Below are positions 43,548-50,645 of a stretch of DNA of 64,000 bases, piece by piece; the first letter of the stretch is position 1; each line of letters begins with the position of its first letter. The position numbers and the translations under genes were made by a program. A model generated the notes under the pieces. It was not told the DNA's origin and did not search any database. It was given only the letters and a program-made list of their open reading frames with translations. The stretch is from UBA9732 sp963599445 (GTDB taxonomy: Bacteria > Spirochaetota > Spirochaetia > Sphaerochaetales > Sphaerochaetaceae): NCBI GenBank assembly GCA_963599445.1, contig CAVBWZ010000007.1, positions 62,001-126,000 of the forward strand. Reading direction: 5' to 3'.

Positions 43548-43651
43548 CTGACCTTCAAGAATGGATTGGGTCCCGTTATAGGTCTCGTTGCCAATTGCAG
43601 CAACTCCTGCGTTGACTCTTGCAATATCTCTGATTATTATTCACTGTGTGT

Positions 43652-43677
43652 GCATTGTATTACATTGTGTACAATGC
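43652..43677. promoter_or_regulatory. Operator of the RelBE-type pair
   Basis: GCATTGTA (43652-43659) and TACAATGC (43670-43677) are a perfect inverted repeat. An inner palindrome CATTGTGTACAATG (43663-43676) overlaps it. It lies 20 bases before the antitoxin start, as expected for antitoxin binding. Confidence 0.7.
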
Positions 43678-43697
43678 GTACAAAAAGGAGGCCAAAG

Positions 43698-43931
43698 ATG
43701 ACTACAACAGTAACGTTCAGGACAAGCCTGGAGAACAAAGCTAGAATAGAGAATCTTGCCAAAAGAACCAGAAGAAGCGCCGCATTTTACTATAACGTGC
43801 TACTTGAAGAGCATTTGGACGACCTTGAAGATATCTATGATGCAATCCAAGTAAGGGAAGATGTCAGAGCGGGAAAGGAAAAAACCTATTCTCTGGAAAG
43901 TGTAGCCAAGGAGTTTGGCTATGAAGATTGA
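43698..43931 (+). CDS. RelB/DinJ-like antitoxin
   Basis: 77 residues from ATG 43698 (AAGGAGG upstream). The N-terminal ribbon-helix-helix is TTTVTFRTSLENKARIENLA then RTRRSAAFYYNVLLEEHL. The acidic/basic tail that wraps the toxin ends KTYSLESVAKEFGYED. It represses its operon through the adjacent inverted repeat and neutralises the next gene product. Confidence 0.88.
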   Translation: MTTTVTFRTSLENKARIENLAKRTRRSAAFYYNVLLEEHLDDLEDIYDAIQVREDVRAGKEKTYSLESVAKEFGYED

Positions 43932-44181
43932 GTTCACCGACTCATCCAAAAAGCAACTCAAAAAGATTGACAACTCCAATAGAAACAGAATCCTCAAGTA
44001 TCTATTCGAAATCGAAAGCCTCAAAGACCCTAGAACCAGAGGGAAGGCTTTGGAACAGAACCTCAAAGGTCTTTGGAGGTACAGGGTTGGAGACTATCGC
44101 ATAGTATGCGACATAGTAGATGAGAAAGTAACGATCCTTGTGGTCAAAATAGGTCATCGCCGCGATGTCTACAAAGCATAG
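43921..44181 (+). CDS. RelE/ParE-family toxin
   Basis: 86 residues from ATG 43921, overlapping the antitoxin end by 11 bases. The RelE fold is MKIEFTDSSKKQLKKID, KALEQNLKGLWRYRVGDYRI and VVKIGHRRDVYKA, with the C-terminal H-R-x-x-V-Y characteristic of mRNA-cutting RelE/StbE toxins. It cleaves mRNA at the ribosome in known members. Confidence 0.92.
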   Translation: MKIEFTDSSKKQLKKIDNSNRNRILKYLFEIESLKDPRTRGKALEQNLKGLWRYRVGDYRIVCDIVDEKVTILVVKIGHRRDVYKA

Positions 44182-44308
44182 GTTGGTTCTCTCGAAACAG
44201 ATAAACCCATAGCATCAATATTCCACTAAAACGAGCAAAATCCTGCTAGAAGTGGAAAAAATTCCACAAAACACCAAAATTTCCTAATTACAGTGGATTT
44301 CGTGCCAA

Positions 44309-44482
44309 TCTAGCCGTTCTGGATGATCTGGTCACTCTAGACGGTCTAGCCGTTCTTGCCACTCTGGACATTCCAGCCACTCTAAAACGGTCTGGATTTA
44401 GGAATGCGGGACGCTCAGGTACACACAGGTACTATCTGGCACACTCAGATACGCTCAGGAACGCTCTAAAGCGCTCTACTTC
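44309..44482. repeat. Degenerate 9-base then 10-base tandem repeats
   Basis: From 44309, successive 9-base units read TCTAGCCGT, TCTGGATGA, TCTGGTCAC, TCTAGACGG, TCTAGCCGT, TCTTGCCAC, TCTGGACAT, TCCAGCCAC. From about 44409 the period is 10: GGGACGCTCA, GGTACACACA, GGTACTATCT, GGCACACTCA, GATACGCTCA. There is no coding frame. It is part of a family also at 10035, 49682 and 62573. Confidence 0.65.
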
Positions 44483-44522
44483 CATCACGGTTCAACCGTC
44501 TTCAAGTGCCACAAGCGCAGCA

Positions 44523-44640
44523 ACGTAGTAGACAGCTCACAGGACTGATAAATCCCTTCGCCGGGATTTTGGTCCAGCTACAAGGATGGAAACGAAGGGC
44601 AGTACTGAGCTGTACGACCTGAGTGAACCGACGCAGTAGA
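44523..44640. ncRNA. Possible structured RNA element
   Basis: Outer stem ACAGCTCA (44532-44539) with TGAGCTGT (44606-44613), and inner ACTG/CAGT pairs (44544-44547, 44600-44603). Inside, AAATCCC (44550-44556) can pair with GGGATTT (44563-44569), or CCCTTCG (44554-44560) can pair with CGAAGGG (44593-44599). The two inner helices exclude each other. The element is flanked by a 10-base direct repeat, ACGTAGTAGA (44523-44532) and ACGCAGTAGA (44631-44640). No known family was recognised and the strand is unknown. Confidence 0.4.
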
Positions 44641-44660
44641 TGTCCAAAAGACCAAGAAGG

Positions 44661-45422
44661 TTAGTCCATCCAATAGATGCGGCGGGCAGTATCAACATTA
44701 TCGGTCTCATCGCAGCTAAGCCACATGCCAAGATGCCTCTGCATGTTGAGAGAGGCCTCGTTGTCCTCGTAGATATGGCAGTATGGGATGCGGCCTTCTG
44801 CCATGATGAGATTGCAAAGGCTTTTTATGAGGATGTTGCCATAGCCGTGACGGCGGTATTCGGGGAATACTTCGAGCATCCCCATGGTCTCTTCGTGGTG
44901 TTTGCCAATGAAGCCAATCATGCGCCCGTCTACGTAACCGCCCCACACCTTGCCGGCGGCTATGCGCTCCTGAGCGTAGTCGAAGCCTTCAGGAGAGTCC
45001 TTCATGATGGTGTAGTGGTGCCAGACGTCACCGGCATCGGCAAGTGTGGCTTGGCGGAACTCCATGTCCTTGTAGTCGATCTCAAACGGCTCGGTTCTAA
45101 AGAGGGAGCCTACGACACAGGGGTTTTCGCACTTTATGCCACCAAGGATTTCAGAGACGATGTCGTTGCCCAAAGCCTGGTGGGTGCAGACCATCTCGGA
45201 TCTCTTCTTGTTCTCTCGTACGACCTGTGCAAGGTGGGAGGCTCTATCCTCAGTCAAGGCCATGATATACCAAAGGTCATCCGGGAAATGTATGAGCACT
45301 CCATCGTCATGGACTTCGACCGCATTGGCAATACCAACTTCAAGAGGGTCTATCATGTCTATATAGAAACGTTCGTCCGTTGAACGCAGAACATCCACCG
45401 CTCTTCTTGAAACATCATCCAT
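44661..45422 (-). CDS. GNAT-family acetyltransferase
   Basis: 253 residues from ATG 45422, with GGAGGTG upstream. The C-terminal GNAT core is VWGGYVDGRMIGFIGKHHEE, TMGMLEVFPEYRRHGYGNIL (acetyl-CoA loop R-R-H-G-Y-G) and PYCHIYEDNEASLNMQRHLG. The first 110 residues are a second, degenerate GNAT-like or unrecognised domain. It would acetylate a small molecule or protein amine; the substrate is unknown. Confidence 0.85.
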   Translation of the reverse strand: MDDVSRRAVDVLRSTDERFYIDMIDPLEVGIANAVEVHDDGVLIHFPDDLWYIMALTEDRASHLAQVVRENKKRSEMVCTHQALGNDIVSEILGGIKCENPCVVGSLFRTEPFEIDYKDMEFRQATLADAGDVWHHYTIMKDSPEGFDYAQERIAAGKVWGGYVDGRMIGFIGKHHEETMGMLEVFPEYRRHGYGNILIKSLCNLIMAEGRIPYCHIYEDNEASLNMQRHLGMWLSCDETDNVDTARRIYWMD

Positions 45423-45558
45423 GAAAACACCTCCTGACATCAAACCCCTGCCGTTGGGATGATAACATCAAAAGCAATCTTAACAAAGATGAAATAAAAC
45501 ACTATACTCTCTCATGTGGTGCTGATTCACAGCCCACTTCATAGAAATAGAAATCCAA

Positions 45559-45629
45559 GGGGCCATGGTTCAATGGTAGAACGGTGCTTTCGCATGGCAC
45601 AAGTGGCGGTTCGATTCCGCTTGGCTCCA
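45559..45629 (+). tRNA. tRNA-Ala (anticodon CGC)
   Basis: A 71-base cloverleaf. The acceptor GGGGCCA pairs with TGGCTCC and includes the G3-T70 wobble that defines alanine tRNA. The D arm is GTTC/GAAC, the anticodon loop is TTCGCAT (CGC) on the stem GTGCT/GGCAC, and the T loop is TTCGATT. The discriminator is A and CCA is not encoded. Confidence 0.9.
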
Positions 45630-45639
45630 AAACCAAAAT

Positions 45640-45879
45640 ATGAAAAAACGTAATGCAGAAGTAACGAACATTTCTCCTTTTGGAATCTGGATTCTTGTAA
45701 ACGGAGAAGAGTTTTTCATGGGATACAAAGAATATCCTTTCTTTGAAAACGCTCCAATAAAGGCCATTGCCTTCATTGAAATGGACCACGAAGGAAATCT
45801 TCATTGGCCGGAACTGGATATTGATATCGAAGCCGATTCTTTGAAGAAACCAGAGAAATATCCTTTGGTGTATCGATAA
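45640..45879 (+). CDS. DUF2442-family protein
   Basis: 79 residues starting MKKRNAEVTNISPFGIWILV and continuing with EEFFMGYKEYPFFENAPIKA, HWPELDIDIEADSLKKPEKY. The pattern (FGIWL, L-x-Y-x-x-x-P-W/F-F, W-P-x-L-D-x-D-I) is DUF2442, usually the second gene of a DUF4160-DUF2442 toxin-antitoxin-like pair. Here the partner is missing and the gene starts 10 bases after the tRNA, without a ribosome-binding site. Confidence 0.85.
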   Translation: MKKRNAEVTNISPFGIWILVNGEEFFMGYKEYPFFENAPIKAIAFIEMDHEGNLHWPELDIDIEADSLKKPEKYPLVYR

Positions 45880-45910
45880 CTGTTGTTAGTTGAAATCAGA
45901 AAGAACAAAA

Positions 45911-45940
45911 GGGCTGCGTTTCCGCAGCCCTCGTCTTTTA
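45911..45940. terminator. Terminator between DUF2442 and GlnHP genes
   Basis: GGGCTGCG and CGCAGCCC (45911-45930) form an 8-base stem with a TTTC loop and are followed by TCGTCTTTTA. On the other strand CCCTTTTGTTC follows, so it may serve both convergent genes. Confidence 0.85.
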
Positions 45941-45989
45941 TATGCACATTGGTGTTCACCTTCACATGAACCCCAATGGAAGGGACCCT

Positions 45990-47525
45990 TTACTCCCACT
46001 CCTTGATGCCCTTGAGGATGTCCGCCTGGGAACGCCTTCTTGGGTCAATGGAGATGTCTATCCTCTTGACTATGTAGGTCATGATCGTCTCGATCACGAA
46101 GTACATTATGGCAGTGAGGATGAGAGGGAAGAAAGCCTCGTAGGTTCTGCTACGCACAAGGTCGCTTATCTTCGTCAGATCCAGAACGGCTATGTAGCCA
46201 ACGACGGAGGTCTCCTTTATGAGAGTCACGACCTCGTTCCTGTAGATTGGAAGGAAGTGCCTTGCAGCCTGCGGCAGGATTATCTTGAAAAACCTGAGGG
46301 TGTCTGAATAGCCAAGGGCTGTGGAGGCTTCGAACTGCCCCCTTCCAATTGCATTGTAGCCCACGCGCAGCATGTCTATCATGGAACATGCGAACATGAG
46401 CGAGAATCCAACTGCCGATACCCACATACCGCTGAGCCTAGAGCTACCGAACACGATGTAGTACAGAATCATGAGCAAAAGTACAGTCGGCATTCCATGG
46501 ATGAGCCAAAGGAAGAAGTCGGTGATCTTGTTGGCAGCCTTGTTGCCCTTCCTTATGAGCATGAACACTGCAAATCCAATGCCTGTTCCTGCAAGTATGG
46601 AGACGACCGTAATCAGAACGGTGACACCTGCTCCCTGCAGGAAGAGCTTCCAGCGGTTCTCCCTTATGAAGGTCTTGTAGAAGCTGTTGCCAAGCTGCTG
46701 GAAGAACGTAAGCTCACTCTTCTGCTCACCAAGGACTACAAGGACGACAGGGCAGGAATAGTAGACATCGGTAAGGGTTCCGGTCTCGTTCCTTTCCTCG
46801 CTTACAACGATGTTCATTCCAATGTCGTACTTGCCGGTCTCCACGCCTGGAGCTATGGACTCGAACGGAACTTCATAGAACACTGGGGTGTAGCCGTAGG
46901 CACGAGAGAAGCGGCATATGAAGTCGATGTCGTAGCCAGAAAGGCTTCCGTTGCTTACGAACGAGAACGGCTCATAGCCACCTTCGACTGCAACGGAGAT
47001 GATTCCGTTCTCACCGGAGAAGCCTGTTGTGTCGCAGGTGCTGGTCTCTGGGTCGAAGTTGTTGATCCAGTAGTCGTACATCTCATCCGCCGTACCGTCG
47101 GCCTTGCACGAAGCGATGAACTCGTTGAGCTGGGAAAGAAGGGTATCCTGCTTGCTGTTGTTTCCAACGATCATGGTGGCGTCTATGTAGCCGGGAAGTT
47201 CATCCAAGGTCTCAAGCTCTGGATGGTTGGCCTTTTGGACGCCATAGCCCACCTGCTCTATGAGGTATGCGCTTATCTTCTTGCTCTGCAACGCCAGAAT
47301 CATGTCGTTTGGCATTGTGTAGTACTGGAACGTGGTGTTTGGAACCTTGTCTGCGATGAGCTCTTCGTAGAGGACGGCGGTCTGTACGCCAATGGGCTTG
47401 CCATCAAACGAAACGATGCTCTGCTTCGTGATGTCTCCAGTATTTTCAACTGGATTGGCAGCGAACAAGGACATCGGTATAGAGAGGAAAAGGATTGCAA
47501 GGATTGTGGCAAATGCTTTCTTCAT
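45990..47525 (-). CDS. Amino-acid ABC transporter, fused binding protein and permease
   Basis: 511 residues from ATG 47525 (GGAGG upstream). The signal peptide is MKKAFATILAILFLSIPMSL then FAA. The next 240 residues form a family-3 binding domain whose order looks inverted: the usual second lobe (SFDGKPIGVQTAVLYEELIA to SCKADGTADEMYDYW) comes before the usual first lobe (ISVAVEGGYEPFSFV to VETGKYDIGMNIV). The permease follows, with TVLITVVSILAGTGIGF and the EAA-like loop IGRGQFEASTALGYSDTLRF. It imports a polar amino acid with the ATPase upstream. Confidence 0.9.
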   Translation of the reverse strand: MKKAFATILAILFLSIPMSLFAANPVENTGDITKQSIVSFDGKPIGVQTAVLYEELIADKVPNTTFQYYTMPNDMILALQSKKISAYLIEQVGYGVQKANHPELETLDELPGYIDATMIVGNNSKQDTLLSQLNEFIASCKADGTADEMYDYWINNFDPETSTCDTTGFSGENGIISVAVEGGYEPFSFVSNGSLSGYDIDFICRFSRAYGYTPVFYEVPFESIAPGVETGKYDIGMNIVVSEERNETGTLTDVYYSCPVVLVVLGEQKSELTFFQQLGNSFYKTFIRENRWKLFLQGAGVTVLITVVSILAGTGIGFAVFMLIRKGNKAANKITDFFLWLIHGMPTVLLLMILYYIVFGSSRLSGMWVSAVGFSLMFACSMIDMLRVGYNAIGRGQFEASTALGYSDTLRFFKIILPQAARHFLPIYRNEVVTLIKETSVVGYIAVLDLTKISDLVRSRTYEAFFPLILTAIMYFVIETIMTYIVKRIDISIDPRRRSQADILKGIKEWE

Positions 47526-47526
47526 G

Positions 47527-48633
47527 TTAGTCCTCCGCCCATCCAAAGTTCATGTCTATTCTGTTCACGAAGCCGTCTGGGTCGTCGACGGTCTTCTCCG
47601 AGTACGATGTCGTGGGCTCGGAAAGGAGCTCTCTGAACAGTTCGCTGTCAGTGTCGCGCACATCGAAGTACGGCCCCTTGTAGGTTATGATGAGGGAGAG
47701 AGTGTCCTTCTTCTCCGAATACTCGACCTTGACGATGATGTCAGGGTTCTCCGAGTAGTCGGCGATCGTGTTGATGCAGATCTCCTCAATGGCAAGGCTC
47801 AGCTTGGAAAGACGCTCGGACTCGATGAGAAGCTTCTCGCCGTAGCCCTGAAGCTCCTCGTTCATGGCCTCGATGTCGAAGTCTATGCCTTGAATCCTGT
47901 AGCTGAGGGACGAGAGGCGCTGGATGAAACGACGGGTCTTCTCCCTCTTTGGATGCTCGAAGATCTCCTTGGGGGTGCCTTCCTCGTAGATTCCGCCCTC
48001 GTCCATGAAAAGCACGCGGTTGGCCACCTTGCGCGCGAAATCCATCTCATGGGTGACTATCATCATCGTACGGCCCGATTTCGCAAGAAGCTTGATTACG
48101 GACTGCACCTCACCTATCATGCTTGGGTCCAATGCACTTGTAGGCTCGTCGAAGAGGACGATCTCCGGATCCATGGCAAGGGTCCTTGCAATTGCTATTC
48201 TCTGCTGCTGCCCACCGGAAAGTTCGTCTGGATAATTGAAGACCTTTGAGGAAAGACCTACTGACGACAAAAGCTCCATGGCCCTGTCGTAGGCTTCCTG
48301 CCTGCTCTTTCCCAAAAGTGTTATCTGCGGATTCATGATGTTCTCAATCACGGTCAGATGTCCAAAGAGGTTAAAGGACTGGAAGACCATCCCCATCTTC
48401 TTTCTGACTTCGTTGAGGTCGCAGCCACGCTCGGTGATGTCCTCACCGTCAACAATGATATTGCCGCTCGTTGGTTCAGTAAGCATGTTTATGCATCTGA
48501 GGAGAGTGGACTTTCCTGTTCCGGAAGGTCCAATTACAGCAATAACGTCACCCCTGTTGATAACCAGGTTCACATCGTTGAGAGGAACCGTATTGTCATC
48601 AAACTCTTTTCTAAGATGCTTTATTTCAATCAT
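47527..48633 (-). CDS. Amino-acid ABC ATPase fused to RsbW-like domain
   Basis: 368 residues from ATG 48633, with AGGGGG upstream. The first 240 residues are a GlnQ-type ATPase: Walker A GPSGTGKSTLLRC, Q-loop MVFQSFNLF, signature LSGGQQQRIAIARTLA, Walker B EIVLFDEPTSALD and the H-loop VTHEM. The last 110 residues (ERLSKLSLAIEEICINTIAD then YKGPYFDVRDTDSELFRELL) resemble a GHKL anti-sigma/HATPase fold with the N-box E-E-x-x-x-N. This tail is not in standard GlnQ and may sense or regulate. It overlaps no gene and is followed at once by the GlnHP start. Confidence 0.85.
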   Translation of the reverse strand: MIEIKHLRKEFDDNTVPLNDVNLVINRGDVIAVIGPSGTGKSTLLRCINMLTEPTSGNIIVDGEDITERGCDLNEVRKKMGMVFQSFNLFGHLTVIENIMNPQITLLGKSRQEAYDRAMELLSSVGLSSKVFNYPDELSGGQQQRIAIARTLAMDPEIVLFDEPTSALDPSMIGEVQSVIKLLAKSGRTMMIVTHEMDFARKVANRVLFMDEGGIYEEGTPKEIFEHPKREKTRRFIQRLSSLSYRIQGIDFDIEAMNEELQGYGEKLLIESERLSKLSLAIEEICINTIADYSENPDIIVKVEYSEKKDTLSLIITYKGPYFDVRDTDSELFRELLSEPTTSYSEKTVDDPDGFVNRIDMNFGWAED

Positions 48634-48743
48634 CTTGGCACCCCCTAAAAGGGCTCTTTGCAGAATCCTTCTAAAGTGAAAATTCCCAGAGAAATGGCCT
48701 GGGCCAAAAGAGTCGTCAAGCAACGCACAGACGAGCAAGGCTC

Positions 48744-48771
48744 ATTATGCCCATAATTGGGGTTTATGCAA
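48744..48771 (-). promoter_or_regulatory. Promoter of the amino-acid transporter operon
   Basis: Read leftward, -35 TTGCAT (48771-48766), a 16-base spacer, then -10 CATAAT (48749-48744). It leaves a leader of about 100 bases before the ATPase start. Confidence 0.5.
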
Positions 48772-48970
48772 CCCTTTTTGGATTTTATTTTGTTTTATTT
48801 TCCCAAGTCGTTCCATTTGCGATATTTCTATATGTCATATGAAAAATCCAAAAACCCTCCATAGGTATGGACAGCATGTGGCAAGATGCCCATAAAAGCC
48901 CCTTTTTGACCATTTATGTCCAAAAAGATGAACATAAACTGAAAAAAAAGATATTTATGGGCAACAATGA

Positions 48971-48979
48971 TGGTATAAT
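48971..48979 (+). promoter_or_regulatory. Extended -10 promoter of the kinase-like gene
   Basis: TGGTATAAT, an extended -10 box with consensus TATAAT at 48974-48979, 32 bases before the ATG. No good -35 box is seen. Confidence 0.6.
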
Positions 48980-49010
48980 CTGTAGTGCATAGGAAACATA
49001 GGAGGAAATC

Positions 49011-49673
49011 ATGAACCACGTAATAACAATAGGAAGACAGTTCGGCAGTGGAGGACACGAAGTTGGCCTTAGGCTTTCAAAGCGTCTGGGAATTCCTTTC
49101 TATGACAAAGAGCTCCTCACGCTCACAGCGGAGAACAGCCGCTTTGCAGAAAGCTACCTTACGAAGATGGACGAACAGAAGCCAAGCCTTCTGAACATGG
49201 GGACCACAAGCCTCATTCCAGGAGCCGGAGCTGCAACATCAAGGGAGGTTGTGATGAACCAGTTCTACAGCCTCTCCCCAACGGACCAAGTGTTCCTTGA
49301 AAAGTCAAAGGTCATACAGGCCCTTGCCCAGAAAGGCCCATGCGTCATCATTGGACGCTGTGCAGACTATGTCCTAAGGGACTGCGACACCATAGACTTC
49401 TTCATCCATGCAGACATAGAGGACCGCATAAGCAGGAAGCTGGCCCTTGAAGAGCACAGCGACAACGACCGCGCCAAAATGGAGAAGATAATCAGGAACA
49501 CGGACAAGAGCCGCTCCAAGTACTATGAGTACTACACCCACCAGAAATGGGGGGATGCAGACAACTACGACCTTAGCATAAATACAAGCTCAGTAGGCGT
49601 AGACGGTGCAGTGGAAGTCATCCTCAAGTTCATCGAGGAGTTCAGGAAGAAGACCATAATGCCTGACAAATAG
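49011..49673 (+). CDS. Cytidylate kinase-like protein
   Basis: 220 residues of the Cytidylate_kin2 family. The P-loop is ITIGRQFGSGGHEVG. GIPFYDKELL and VIIGRCADYVLRDCDT are typical, and the lid has RISRKLALEEHSDNDRAKME. Family members are thought to phosphorylate a nucleotide or serve as regulators; the true substrate is unknown. AGGAGG precedes the ATG. Single-gene unit. Confidence 0.88.
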   Translation: MNHVITIGRQFGSGGHEVGLRLSKRLGIPFYDKELLTLTAENSRFAESYLTKMDEQKPSLLNMGTTSLIPGAGAATSREVVMNQFYSLSPTDQVFLEKSKVIQALAQKGPCVIIGRCADYVLRDCDTIDFFIHADIEDRISRKLALEEHSDNDRAKMEKIIRNTDKSRSKYYEYYTHQKWGDADNYDLSINTSSVGVDGAVEVILKFIEEFRKKTIMPDK

Positions 49674-49681
49674 AGTCTTCT

Positions 49682-49742
49682 GATGCGCCCTGGTACGCCT
49701 TAATCCGCCTTAATGCGCCAAAGTCCGCCCTTGGAACGCTCA
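49682..49742. repeat. Degenerate 10-base tandem repeats
   Basis: The core CGCC recurs every 10 bases five times, in units like TACGCCTTAA and TCCGCCTTAA, between the kinase-like gene and the PHP gene. Same kind as the arrays at 10035, 44309 and 62573. Confidence 0.6.
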
Positions 49743-50645
49743 AACAGCAGCCACGGGGCGGATTCCTTTGTCCTCGACCTCCCACGATACGAACGACACC
49801 CCCACCTTTGAAGCGAACTCGAAGCATTCGTTGACGTATCCATCATGCGCAGGCCACCCATGGACATCCTCAGGTCTATGGGCATCGCTGTTGCAGCATA
49901 TCTTCACCCCTGCATCCACAGCCATCTCCCAGAACTCCCTTATGGTGTAGCGAGTCCTCTTCACACCGCCGACATCAATGATGCCCTTTCTTATTCCAAG
50001 GCCATTGATTTCAAGCGGCATGTCGTTCTCAAGTGCACACTGGATTATATCCTTGGACGCCGCCTTGAGGTCTGCGCTCCAAGGCGTGGAATAACAGAAG
50101 AGATCCGGGTGAGCACCAAGTAGAAAGATGCCCGATTCCAGCATATCAGTATAGTTTTTAACGTATTCTCCCAAAAACGGAGTATAGTTAGGAATCTTAT
50201 TGGGATACAGGTCTTCACCGGTCTCTTCGTCATGATGAAAGTGTACTGCCCCAATAAGATAGTCGAAGCCTCGTTCTCCAAGAAGCTCATCCCTGTAATA
50301 TGGGAAATAGGTCTTGAGGCTGTCGCACTCCGCACCAAGCAGAATGCGAAGGCCGTCAGAACCCAAGGAAGCTCCCGAAGATTTCTCAGCATCACGTGCA
50401 GCACGCACATCATCAACATATGAAGGCAAAAGCGAATAGTCCATCCTCACCGATGCCCAACGGTTGTCCTGCACAGGGCAGTGCTCAGAGAATCCCAGGA
50501 CCTTCAAATCACCTCGTTCCTTTGCAGCTGCTACATAGTCTGAAATCTCACCTTTTCCATGACCGCAGTACCATGAATGGGTGTGGAGGTTAACCTCCGC
50601 CTGGCTATATACTTGACTATATACTTGTCTATACACTGGCATCAC
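49740..50645 (-). CDS. PHP-domain phosphatase (histidinol-phosphatase type)
   Basis: 301 residues. PHP metal ligands are seen in NLHTHSWYCGHG, LGFSEHCPV, LLGAECDS, LIGAVHFHH, LLGAHPDLF and CCNSDAHRPED. The likely reaction is hydrolysis of a phosphate monoester, by family L-histidinol phosphate. The N-terminus MMPVYRQVYSQVYSQAEV is coded by a 12-base tandem repeat (50605-50640). The start overlaps the stop of the ApbE-like gene by 4 bases. Confidence 0.88.
   Translation of the reverse strand: MMPVYRQVYSQVYSQAEVNLHTHSWYCGHGKGEISDYVAAAKERGDLKVLGFSEHCPVQDNRWASVRMDYSLLPSYVDDVRAARDAEKSSGASLGSDGLRILLGAECDSLKTYFPYYRDELLGERGFDYLIGAVHFHHDEETGEDLYPNKIPNYTPFLGEYVKNYTDMLESGIFLLGAHPDLFCYSTPWSADLKAASKDIIQCALENDMPLEINGLGIRKGIIDVGGVKRTRYTIREFWEMAVDAGVKICCNSDAHRPEDVHGWPAHDGYVNECFEFASKVGVSFVSWEVEDKGIRPVAAV

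Noticed and set aside
45502..45804. Minus-strand reading frame of 100 residues over the tRNA
   Set aside because: It is the well-known false protein made by reading a tRNA gene backwards, and it overlaps the DUF2442 gene.
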